Below, one piece after another: positions 7,665 to 13,665 of a stretch of DNA of 26,977 bases. The DNA lies in NCBI GenBank assembly GCA_027494015.1, contig JAOSJP010000011.1, forward strand, positions 1 through 26,977, written 5' to 3'. This stretch comes from Anaerolineae bacterium (GTDB lineage Bacteria; Chloroflexota; Anaerolineae; Aggregatilineales; Aggregatilineaceae). Every line of letters begins with the position of its first letter. Position 1 is the stretch's first letter. The position numbers and the translations under genes were made by a program. The notes beneath the pieces are model-generated. The model was not told the DNA's origin. It saw only the letters and a program-made list of their open reading frames with translations, and did not search any database.

Positions 7665-9057
7665 CGTTGCCGGACTTCGCCAGCTCACCTTCCCCTACGG
7701 TTTCCCGGCGCTGTCCAGGACTCCCCTTCCCCTGCCCCTTGCGCAGATCATCCAGCACCAGCCCGGCCACGCGCCGCCCCATCTCCACCGCGTAATTCGT
7801 CCCGCGATCCCAGGGATACACCTGGCTCATGCTGGCCAGGTATACGCCGGGCAGCGGCGTGCGCAGATCGGGCAGCGCCCGCTCGTGATTCACCAACGGC
7901 ACGGGCTGCGCGTAAGGCGTCCGAAACACCCACCACTTTCTGATCCACCCTGGCGTGAACTCAGCGTTGAAGCGCGGCAGCACGCTCTGAAAACGAGCGA
8001 CCAGTTCCTCTTCGGGAATGCGCAGATACTCATGGTCTGGGCTGACGTAATCACCGCAGTAGACAAGCCGGTCGCCCCCGTAATGCGCCGGGTCCATGTA
8101 GTTCGTGTGCTCAACCAGCGCCAGGAACGGGAACTCGGCGTTCTGCTTGTCCGGTCGGGACGCGGGCAGGCTCAGCCAGTATGTCCCATCGCACAGAAGC
8201 TGCTGGCTGAGCGCCAGAATCACCACCACCGCCCCCATGCTCTTCAGCGCCCGCACCTTATCCGCATAAGGACCATCCAACTGCGGGGCGAGGCGCAGCA
8301 TGACCTGGGGCGACGATGTGCTGATCACAGCGTCGAAGGCCTCTGTCTGCCCGCCGACCACCACGCTGAGCGCACCCGTACCGTCGCGTTCGATGCCCTG
8401 CACCGGTGTGTTCAGGTGAATGCGCGCCCCCTGCCGCTGCACCACCCCGGCCAGCAGATCGAGAAACGCTTGAAAGCCACCCACGAACGTGCCCAGCCGG
8501 GGCGTGCGCTTGTAGATGCGCGCCCACATCCAGGCCATGTTGACCTGATCGTAGTAATCGCCGAATTTGCCGATGAGCAGCGACCGCCAGAGAGTCTCAT
8601 ACGCTTCGCGGCCCATCGTGCGCCGCAGCCAGCGGTCGGCGGTCGTGCGCTCCAGGGGCCGCCAGTTGCGCGTGAAGCGCAGATACAGGCCAGTGAAGCC
8701 GTAGCGCATCTTGGCCGGCCACGACAGCGGCAAGCGCAGATTGGCGGCGACGATATTGGGCTTGTCCATCGGGTAGATTCTGCCGTTCAGCCACAGCGAG
8801 GTGGTCGGTCGAGGGAACAACACCCTGTCCTTTGCCCCAAGCTCGTCAATCAGGCCGAGGATCGCGTCGTCGTTGGCGAACCAGTGATGATAGAACTTCT
8901 CCAGCGACCACGCCCAGGCATCGTCGCGGAACCCTGCGGCCAGGCCCCCGACTTCGGCCCCGGCCTCGTAAACGTGCACCTCGACGCCTAGCCGCGCCAG
9001 ATCATAGGCCGCGGCCAGGCCCGTCGCCCCGGCGCCAATCACCGCCACACGCTGCAT
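7657..9057 (-). CDS. FAD/NAD(P)-dependent amine-oxidase-like oxidoreductase
   Basis: This is a 466-aa flavoprotein. VIGAGATGLAAAYDLARLG (residues 6-24) is the FAD dinucleotide-binding motif and Glu31 is the ribose-binding acid at the end of strand 2, followed by the amine-oxidase-like GGLAAGF. The C-terminal GVYLASMSQVYPWDRGTNYA resembles the second FAD contact of protoporphyrinogen-oxidase/amine-oxidase-like proteins. The substrate cannot be told from sequence. Placement beside a flippase-like protein and UDP-glucose dehydrogenase suggests glycan or lipid-linked sugar metabolism, as for many orphan members in polysaccharide clusters. Its ATG overlaps the stop of the upstream gene by one base (TGATG at 9055-9059), implying coupling. 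The last ~25 residues (KGQGKGSPGQRRETVGEGE) are polar and probably disordered. Confidence 0.88.
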   Translation of the reverse strand: MQRVAVIGAGATGLAAAYDLARLGVEVHVYEAGAEVGGLAAGFRDDAWAWSLEKFYHHWFANDDAILGLIDELGAKDRVLFPRPTTSLWLNGRIYPMDKPNIVAANLRLPLSWPAKMRYGFTGLYLRFTRNWRPLERTTADRWLRRTMGREAYETLWRSLLIGKFGDYYDQVNMAWMWARIYKRTPRLGTFVGGFQAFLDLLAGVVQRQGARIHLNTPVQGIERDGTGALSVVVGGQTEAFDAVISTSSPQVMLRLAPQLDGPYADKVRALKSMGAVVVILALSQQLLCDGTYWLSLPASRPDKQNAEFPFLALVEHTNYMDPAHYGGDRLVYCGDYVSPDHEYLRIPEEELVARFQSVLPRFNAEFTPGWIRKWWVFRTPYAQPVPLVNHERALPDLRTPLPGVYLASMSQVYPWDRGTNYAVEMGRRVAGLVLDDLRKGQGKGSPGQRRETVGEGELAKSGNVV

Positions 9058-10124
9058 CAGGCCGTACCCTCCCGTTCCACCGGCGGGGCCTGCTGCAGCA
9101 CTTCTCCGTCAACCGCCTGGCGAGCGCGCGCGAAATCCCGCCACCCCAGCCCCTTGCGATAGAGAAAGAAGAAGCCCAGGACCGTGATCGGCAGCCACAG
9201 AGCAGCGTGCAGCACCAGCGTGTAGGACGCCGCCACCGTCTCCCGGACTCCATAGGCAGTCAGCACCTTGATGCCCGGCGTGTCAAACGTGCCCACATAG
9301 CCAGGTGAGGAGGGCAGCGTCGTCGCCAGGTTGACCACCGCTGTCATCACCATCAGCACAAAGAAACTTACCTGAAAGTCGAAAGCGTGCATAACAAACC
9401 AATACTTCGTCGTCTCGGTCAGCCAGATGAAGACCGACGAGACAAGCGTCATGAACAGGTCGCGGGGTCGGCGCAGGTTGTCCAGCCCTTGCATGAAGTG
9501 CTCCGCCAGGCCCTTGGCCTTCTCGCTCAGGCGCTCCGGCAGCAGCCGGTCGAACACAGCGGTATACAGCCGTCGCATCTGGTTCGGGCGCAGCGCCATG
9601 ATCAGGAAAGCCAGGAAAGCGCCCCAAAACAGCAGCGTCGAGAAGAAGACTACATCGCGCAGCCAGCGCTCTTTGAAGTCGGCAAAAGGCAGCGCGACAA
9701 AGACGAAGATGAGCATCACCAGCCCGTCGAAGATGCGCTCGACCAGAATCGTCGCCAGGCTGGCCGGCATACTCACTTGCTCGTCACGCCTGAGCACATA
9801 GGCCCGAATTACCTCGCCCGCCCGGAACGGGTAGACGTTGTTGCCCATGTAGCCGATCACGACGATCGGAAAGAGGCGGCTCAACGGCACAGGCTTGATC
9901 GAGCGCAGCAGGTAATGCCATCGCCAGGTGCGTCCCCACACGGCGAAGAAGTAGATGGCGGCGCCCGTCGCCAGCCAGCCCAGGTGAACGCCGCGCACAT
10001 CTTCCCACACGTCCGCCAGCTTCAGGCCGCGCAGCCCCACATAGAGAAAGGCCAGGCTCACCACCAGGCCGAGAAGGACGGCCCCCCACTGGCGCGTCAT
10101 GCGGAGTGCTGAACGCTTTATCAC
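9057..10124 (-). CDS. Flippase-like membrane protein (lysylphosphatidylglycerol synthase TM domain family)
   Basis: This 355-aa multi-spanning protein belongs to the UPF0104/LPG-synthase membrane-domain family. The signature GYMGNNVYPFRAGEVIRAY is at residues 91-109 and ERIFDG at 129-134. About seven or eight hydrophobic segments are visible, including 14-31, 50-63, 134-147 and stretches near the C-terminus. The soluble synthase domain of MprF is absent, so this is a stand-alone membrane module, often annotated as a flippase or as YbhN-like. It may move or shield a glycolipid made with the neighbouring oxidoreductase; that is inference. I took the GTG at 10124, with AAAGGA about 13 nt upstream; an in-frame ATG at 10100 is the alternative. 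Coupled by TGATG to the downstream gene. Confidence 0.9.
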   Translation of the reverse strand: MIKRSALRMTRQWGAVLLGLVVSLAFLYVGLRGLKLADVWEDVRGVHLGWLATGAAIYFFAVWGRTWRWHYLLRSIKPVPLSRLFPIVVIGYMGNNVYPFRAGEVIRAYVLRRDEQVSMPASLATILVERIFDGLVMLIFVFVALPFADFKERWLRDVVFFSTLLFWGAFLAFLIMALRPNQMRRLYTAVFDRLLPERLSEKAKGLAEHFMQGLDNLRRPRDLFMTLVSSVFIWLTETTKYWFVMHAFDFQVSFFVLMVMTAVVNLATTLPSSPGYVGTFDTPGIKVLTAYGVRETVAASYTLVLHAALWLPITVLGFFFLYRKGLGWRDFARARQAVDGEVLQQAPPVEREGTA

Positions 10125-10172
10125 GCAGCTCGATTCCTTTCGCGCGCGCCCGACCCAGGGGCTGAAGCGCGT

Positions 10173-10202
10173 ATTCTACCCGAAGGGCCAGGCGAAAGAC
10201 AA
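10173..10202 (-). promoter_or_regulatory. Sigma-70-like promoter for the flippase-like/FAD oxidoreductase pair
   Basis: Minus strand: -35 TTGTCT (10202-10197), 18-nt spacer, -10 TAGAAT (10178-10173). Predicted start is near 10166, about 42 nt before the GTG at 10124. Confidence 0.55.
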
Positions 10203-10265
10203 CCGGGAACGCCCCCTGGGTGCAGGCAACGGTTGTCAGCGACTTGCCTGACGCGGGAGCATTGA

Positions 10266-10357
10266 CCTCACCCCCAGCCTCGCTGCGCTCAGCTTACCCC
10301 CTCAGCCATGCATGGAGAGGGGGCGGCGAGGCGCGTCAGCGCCGAGCGGGGGTGAGG
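10266..10357. repeat. 92-bp intergenic repeat, copy A (inverted relative to copy B at 11084-11175)
   Basis: The element begins CCTCACCCCC and ends GGGGGTGAGG, so its ends are inverted repeats; the centre carries a second pair of arms (CCCCCTC and GAGGGGG). Its reverse complement matches 11084-11175 over the full 92 nt with a few changes, mostly in the central loop. It lies in the 408-bp gap 10125-10532, just past the 3' terminator of the SWIM gene. A small G/C-rich hairpin (GGGGCGC with GCGCCCC) follows at ~10363-10385. No coding potential. Confidence 0.8.
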
Positions 10358-10467
10358 TAAAGGGGGGCGCAGCAGAGCAGCGCCCCTGCCTGACAGATTT
10401 TGCGCGCACCCTGCCCCTGCCGCCTAGCGATCTTACACCAGTAGCCGCCAGATTCCCCAATGAATCA

Positions 10468-10503
10468 TCCAAACAAAAGAGCGGCCAGCGATCAGCCGCT
10501 CTT
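10468..10503 (-). terminator. Intrinsic terminator of the SWIM zinc-finger gene
   Basis: Minus strand: AAGAGCGGC (10503-10495), 9-nt loop, GCCGCTCTT (10485-10477), a perfect 9-bp stem followed by TTGTTTGG. It starts 30 nt after the stop codon at 10533. Confidence 0.8.
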
Positions 10504-10532
10504 CCCGGAAGGTATCAGGTTGTCACATAAGT

Positions 10533-10781
10533 CTAGGAATCCACGTTCACGGACTCTGGAAGCATCCCAGCAAGGATTCGCTCTAAAGCCATCGTATGGC
10601 TGCATACGCCGCGCGACCGGAAGAAGCTGCAATCGCACTGCCATCGGCGGTCCGCATACTGCACTGTATGTGGGCTGTTGTCGCCATCGAACGCCACTTC
10701 AAACGAGAGAAACTGGATGCGATCACGCTGCTCTGCATAACGCTTGGCTTTCTCGATCTTGCTGATCATCCCGTAGTCCAT
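10533..10781 (-). CDS. Small stand-alone SWIM zinc-finger protein
   Basis: This 82-aa protein has the SWIM signature in WQCDCSFFRSRGVCSHTMA: Cys49, Cys51, Cys60 and His62 (CxC-x8-CxH) should bind one zinc ion. SWIM domains occur in SWI2/SNF2 ATPases, MULE transposases and MEKK1, and are thought to bind DNA or proteins. Here the domain is almost the whole protein, preceded by a charged helix-like stretch (SKIEKAKRYAEQRDRIQF). Start: ATG at 10781, chosen over the upstream in-frame codon at 10832 because GAAGGAGGG lies 7-15 nt upstream and the longer form would run into the leader terminator. It is a complete single-gene unit with its own promoter, leader and terminator. A nucleic-acid-binding regulator is plausible but unproven. 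Confidence 0.85.
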   Translation of the reverse strand: MDYGMISKIEKAKRYAEQRDRIQFLSFEVAFDGDNSPHTVQYADRRWQCDCSFFRSRGVCSHTMALERILAGMLPESVNVDS

Positions 10782-10820
10782 GTCGTACCCTCCTTCACTC
10801 TGTTGACGGGCCTCCCGAAA

Positions 10821-10958
10821 AGCAAAAAGCACACTGGTCCCATCCAGCGTGCTTTGTCACCCAGGCACTATGTCGTCAAGGCAGGGACGCACGATCATCT
10901 CCCAGCGCCACCCGACCGACCCAACACAGCCTTATGTCCCACCATCACCTTACTCATT
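10821..10958 (-). ncRNA. Candidate structured leader RNA or small RNA upstream of the SWIM gene
   Basis: A near-consensus promoter (10965-10993) should start a transcript near 10958 on the minus strand. About 100 nt later there is a strong intrinsic terminator (10822-10855), still 40 nt before the SWIM ATG. The ~137-nt stretch has no convincing ORF and contains possible short helices (for example GGGA with TCCC around 10883-10906). Either it is an attenuated leader (riboswitch-like) or an independent small RNA. I compared it by eye with 6S, SRP, fluoride, ZTP and c-di-GMP motifs and found no match. Confidence 0.45.
10822..10855 (-). terminator. Intrinsic terminator inside the SWIM gene leader
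   Basis: Minus strand: AAAGCACGCTGG (10855-10844), loop ATGGGA, CCAGTGTGCTTT (10837-10826), a 12-bp stem with one G-T pair, followed by TTGCTTTTC. It sits between the promoter and the SWIM start codon. Five bases upstream on the transcript (CGTGC, 10893-10889) are complementary to part of its left arm and could form a competing helix. Confidence 0.75.
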
Positions 10959-10964
10959 AAAGCC

Positions 10965-10993
10965 AGTATAAGAGACTTCAGCGGTTGAGTCAA
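10965..10993 (-). promoter_or_regulatory. Near-consensus sigma-70 promoter for the SWIM leader
   Basis: Minus strand: -35 TTGACT (10993-10988), 17-nt spacer, -10 TATACT (10970-10965). This is one of the two best promoters in the window; the other serves tRNA-Leu. Confidence 0.8.
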
Positions 10994-11051
10994 TTGCGCC
11001 CGCTGGCGCGCCAGGGCAATCGCATCAAAGTCCACCGCGCGCCAGCCTGCT

Positions 11052-11081
11052 CGTAGGGGCGTATTGCAATACGCCCCTACG
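11052..11081. repeat. 30-bp perfect palindrome with GTAGGGGC arms
   Basis: CGTAGGGGCGTATTG is followed immediately by its exact reverse complement. A near copy (core GTATAGCAATAC) is at 16416-16444. Confidence 0.9.
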
Positions 11082-11083
11082 GA

Positions 11084-11175
11084 CCTCACCCCCGCTCGGC
11101 GCTGACGCGCCTCGCCGCCCCCTCTCCGTCAACGGAGAGGGGGCAAGCCGAGCGCCGCGAGGCTGGGGGTGAGGT
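11084..11175. repeat. 92-bp intergenic repeat, copy B
   Basis: It has the same length and sequence family as 10266-10357 but the opposite orientation. The central arms are better paired here (CCCCCTCTCCGT with ACGGAGAGGGGG). The two copies bracket the SWIM gene and its control region. Confidence 0.85.
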
Positions 11176-11230
11176 AGAACAACACGCACGTTTGAAGCGA
11201 TTGCCCTGGCTGGCGCGCTGGTGAGAAGTG

Positions 11231-12145
11231 TCAGAAGAGAGACCGCTCCAGGGGCAGCGACGGCAGCCACGAGAGATGCGCGCAGCACAGCGATCTCCCC
11301 TGCACAAAGACCAGTGTGCCGTCGTCCGCCACCACCAGCCAGTCAATTCCCTCGCCAAGACCTCCCTCTGTCCCGAACAACTGCACCGAGCGCGACGCGG
11401 CCCGCAGATCATCTCCCGTGCCCTGGCGCACTGCCGTCAGATGCGCATCGTACACGCGAATGACGCCGCGCGCCCCGCCGTAACGGATGATCCATTCGCC
11501 CGCCGAAGCCGCCGCCGCTGAACGCAGCTCTTCCGGGCAGATCGCCTGCTCCAGCACGCGGCCCGCCGTGTCGAAGATGCGCGTGCGGCTCCCATCGCTC
11601 ACGACGAGCGTCCCCGACCCGTCCGGCAGGAAGATGGCCGGGCGGCAGCCGTCCAGGGCCAGGTCGAGCGGGTACACTCCCACACGCACATGCTGCTGGA
11701 AAACATGCAGCGCGCCATCGCCGGTCAGCACGCCAACCGTCCCCAGTTCCCGATCCAGGCCAGTCGCCAGCACGCCGGCGGGGTGATCGCGCAACAGGTC
11801 CACGCGCTCCCCGTCAATCATCAGCGCGACGGTATGTCCGCCGCTCTCTATGGCGTGCAGCCGGCCATCGTAGCTGCTCAGCACCGTCGCGATGCCGATC
11901 TGCACGCGAGGGAGGGGCGCTGCGTTGGGCGCGCGCAGCGCGTCGAGCAGCGCGGGGTGCAGACCGTCGAGCAGATCGTGGGAGTGAGGTTGCGGCAGCA
12001 CTTCGCGGCCATAGAGCGCGCCTGACTCTGTGGCGTAGAACAGCAGTGTCTCTTCCGCCGTGTGCAGGGTAATCAGAGGCGGATCGCCGCTGGTCAGGGC
12101 AAGGTCGCGCACTCCCCGTGTGTCAAGCTCCAGCAGCCAGCCCAC
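11231..12145 (-). CDS. Hypothetical protein, beta-propeller-like
   Basis: I do not recognise this 304-aa protein. It has repeated strand-rich segments separated by Gly/Asp turns (for example VLTGDGALHVFQQHVRVG, FLPDGSGTLVVSDGSRTRIF, LVVADDGTLVFVQGRSL), the look of a WD40/PQQ-like propeller. No signal peptide or membrane segment is visible, so it is probably cytoplasmic. Start: GTG at 12145 with AAGGAGAA 6-8 nt upstream, lying in the 12-nt gap after the LiaF-like gene, whose TAA overlaps that ribosome site. This makes it the third gene of a pspC-liaF-like operon, so a link to envelope sensing is possible but only by association. Confidence 0.8.
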   Translation of the reverse strand: MGWLLELDTRGVRDLALTSGDPPLITLHTAEETLLFYATESGALYGREVLPQPHSHDLLDGLHPALLDALRAPNAAPLPRVQIGIATVLSSYDGRLHAIESGGHTVALMIDGERVDLLRDHPAGVLATGLDRELGTVGVLTGDGALHVFQQHVRVGVYPLDLALDGCRPAIFLPDGSGTLVVSDGSRTRIFDTAGRVLEQAICPEELRSAAAASAGEWIIRYGGARGVIRVYDAHLTAVRQGTGDDLRAASRSVQLFGTEGGLGEGIDWLVVADDGTLVFVQGRSLCCAHLSWLPSLPLERSLF

Positions 12146-12157
12146 CCGCGCTTCTCC

Positions 12158-13099
12158 TTACGGAGCGTCCGTAATCGTTAGCTGCGCGCCATCTTTCAGC
12201 CACACGTCCAGCACGAACTGAAACGCGGGCACGTTCCTGCGCCGCAGCTCGCCGTCGCGCAGCAGGTCATAGCGAAAGCTGTCATAGACATATTCTGGCT
12301 CGCCGCTGCTCGCGCCGAGTTTGACATCCAGGGCCATCTCCGCCGGAACTGCCAGCTCAATATCGCCATCGCGCGTCGCCACCCGGCCCTGCATGACGTC
12401 GAGCGTGGGCAGGCGCACCGTCACATTTCCCGCGTCAAGGTCAAGCACAAGCTGCGCCACGCGAAGCTGCGTCAGGTCCGCCGTCACGTCGCCGCTATCC
12501 CCCGCCATCTGCAGGACTTCCACCGCTGCGCCCGCCGGAAATCGCAGTTCCAGCGTGCCGCGCCCATAGTCTTCCAGCCTGGGAATGGCGTTGCGCGCTT
12601 CCTCGCTGATCGTCAGTACGCCGGTGCCGCCCTCCACCGACCAGGCCATTGTCACGCGGCTCTCACGGCTGCCCGCGTAAACCGCGCGCACCTCACCCGA
12701 ACCGTCCTCCGCCGCGCCGACCATCACCGTTGTGCGCGTCACCTGCGCATCCACCCGAATGCGCTCAACGTCCGCGCCGAGGGCCTGCGTGAGCGTTTGG
12801 ACATTCTCTGTGCGCACCACATCGGCCTGCTCGCGGTAGGCCAGCACTACCACAACCGCCACTAATGCGGCAGTCAGCGCCAGCCCGACCCAGCCCATCT
12901 CAACGCCTAATCGCCCCAGACGCAGCCGCTGCCGCCCCAGCAACACGTCGAAGCCGAACAGGACGAGCAGCGCGGGCCAGGCGCGTTGCAGCAGGTCGCT
13001 GACGGCGCTGGGAATCGCCCCAGCAACGGCCAGCAGCCAGACCGCGCCGATGGCGACAACCAGCAATGGCCATATGACACGGCGGCGCGCGGTCGTCAT
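12158..13099 (-). CDS. LiaF-like membrane protein with cell-wall-active-antibiotic-response-type C-terminal domain
   Basis: This 313-aa protein has three N-terminal hydrophobic segments (about 9-29, 40-55 and 66-87), the LiaI/LiaF-type membrane region. A soluble strand-rich domain follows from ~95 to the end, with repeated patterns like VEVLQMAGDSGDVTADLTQL and VRVAQLVLDLDAGNVTVRLP, as in the toast-rack/DUF4097 group. Such proteins often sit next to PspC proteins and modulate envelope-stress signalling. Start: ATG at 13099, overlapping the pspC stop (ATGA at 13096-13099). The same frame stays open upstream to 13642 only because it shadows pspC; that extension is not used. Specific partners are not visible here: no LiaS/LiaR two-component genes in the window. 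Confidence 0.83.
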   Translation of the reverse strand: MTTARRRVIWPLLVVAIGAVWLLAVAGAIPSAVSDLLQRAWPALLVLFGFDVLLGRQRLRLGRLGVEMGWVGLALTAALVAVVVVLAYREQADVVRTENVQTLTQALGADVERIRVDAQVTRTTVMVGAAEDGSGEVRAVYAGSRESRVTMAWSVEGGTGVLTISEEARNAIPRLEDYGRGTLELRFPAGAAVEVLQMAGDSGDVTADLTQLRVAQLVLDLDAGNVTVRLPTLDVMQGRVATRDGDIELAVPAEMALDVKLGASSGEPEYVYDSFRYDLLRDGELRRRNVPAFQFVLDVWLKDGAQLTITDAP

Positions 13100-13449
13100 G
13101 CTGCCCTCCAAAGCTGCTTGGCCAGGAGCACCAGCCCAAAGAGAATCACTGCCAGCGGCAGAAAGGTGTCGCCATTCTCGGCGGAGAGCATCCCCAGGTT
13201 GCGCGCCAGCACCACCAGCCCCATGCCAATGACCACCGCACCAATGAGCACCACGATTTCCGGGCGGCTCACTCGTGCCGCGCCCTGCGGCCCGGCTGGG
13301 ATGTCGGCCAGCGACTGCGGCGGCAGGATGAGCCACAGCGCCACATAGAGCAGCAGGCCGGTGCCTGCTGTGAACACCCCGAGAATTACGAACAGCACCC
13401 GCACCCACCAGGGGTTGACGCCCACGTAGGCTCCCAGGCCGCCACACAC
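13096..13449 (-). CDS. PspC-domain membrane protein (5' end frameshifted)
   Basis: The open frame begins CGGLGAYVGVNPWWVRVLF, the body of a PspC domain, then a hydrophobic segment (~17-43, GVFTAGTGLLLYVALWLILPP) and two more near 64-84 and 94-112. PspC proteins sense envelope stress in the phage-shock response. The usual N-terminus (charged, ending LxGVCGGL) is not in this frame. It lies in another frame from an ATG at 13498 (MRTQRLTRSLTDRTLGGV), and the two frames meet at about 13447-13456. The GTG at 13449 is the only start in the body frame and lacks the family's first residues. So the gene is either frameshifted in nature or by a sequencing error. Its stop overlaps the liaF-like start. 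Confidence 0.75.
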   Translation of the reverse strand: MCGGLGAYVGVNPWWVRVLFVILGVFTAGTGLLLYVALWLILPPQSLADIPAGPQGAARVSRPEIVVLIGAVVIGMGLVVLARNLGMLSAENGDTFLPLAVILFGLVLLAKQLWRAA

Positions 13450-13498
13450 CCCCCAGCGTCCGATCGGTCAGACTGCGGGTCAGCCGTTGGGTTCTCAT
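13447..13498 (-). other. Out-of-frame 5' part of the PspC gene
   Basis: From ATG 13498, with GAGG about 10 nt upstream, 18 codons encode MRTQRLTRSLTDRTLGGV, the expected PspC leader. After that the frame runs on as WRPGSLRG, which is not PspC. A 6-G run and a TG repeat lie at the junction. Restoring one TG unit gives the canonical LGGVCGGLGAY; removing one G gives LGVCGGLGAY. Confidence 0.7.
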
Positions 13499-13540
13499 CG
13501 CTTTCGCCCTCACCGCGTCGCGTCCACCACGCACACTGAC

Positions 13541-13568
13541 ACTATACCCCGTCCGCCGCGTTGCGCAA
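13541..13568 (-). promoter_or_regulatory. Promoter of the pspC-liaF-like operon
   Basis: Minus strand: TATAGT (13546-13541) as -10 and TTGCGC (13568-13563) as -35 with a 16-nt spacer. Predicted start near 13534, about 36 nt before ATG 13498. It is divergent from the promoter at 13601. Confidence 0.55.
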
Positions 13569-13600
13569 ATGAAATCATACGAACCGGGCGATTTCTGCGC

Positions 13601-13606
13601 TAGAAT
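13601..13606 (+). promoter_or_regulatory. -10 element for the GNAT gene
   Basis: TAGAAT at 13601-13606 on the plus strand, with only a poor -35 match (TACGAA at 13578-13583). The start would fall near 13613. An ATG at 13615 would then be almost leaderless; the SD-supported start is 13666. Confidence 0.4.
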
Positions 13607-13665
13607 AGCGCCCGATGTCGCGCGGATTTCGCGGGTGGCCAACCCGTTCGCTCAGGGAATTGTCC

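Larger units (their letters stand above)
11011..11210. repeat. 200-bp composite element with 19-bp terminal inverted repeats
   Basis: The left end CCAGGGCAATCGCATCAAA (11011-11029) and right end TTTGAAGCGATTGCCCTGG (11192-11210) are reverse complements at 18 of 19 positions. Between them lie a 30-bp perfect palindrome (11052-11081) and the 92-bp repeat copy B (11084-11175). Only ~40 bp have no assignable structure. No transposase is present, so if mobile it would need one supplied elsewhere. It occupies the gap between the SWIM promoter and the hypothetical gene ending at 11231. Confidence 0.65.

Noticed and set aside
7609..8991. 460-aa plus-strand ORF opposite the FAD oxidoreductase
   Set aside because: Composition (Arg/His/Gln-rich) and the strong minus-strand flavoprotein show it is a shadow.
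10821..10958. Known riboswitch or 6S/SRP RNA in the SWIM leader
   Set aside because: A GGTGATGG stretch recalls the fluoride motif and GCCTGGG recalls the ZTP motif, but the other conserved parts of each are missing.
11052..11210. Possible CRISPR or tandem array in the repeat-rich gap
   Set aside because: The repeats are palindromes and inverted pairs without regular spacers.
13100..13642. Upstream extension of the LiaF-like frame to 13642
   Set aside because: The extra residues are mostly a frame-shadow of pspC (Trp/Arg/Gly-rich); the ATGA overlap at 13096-13099 gives a better start.
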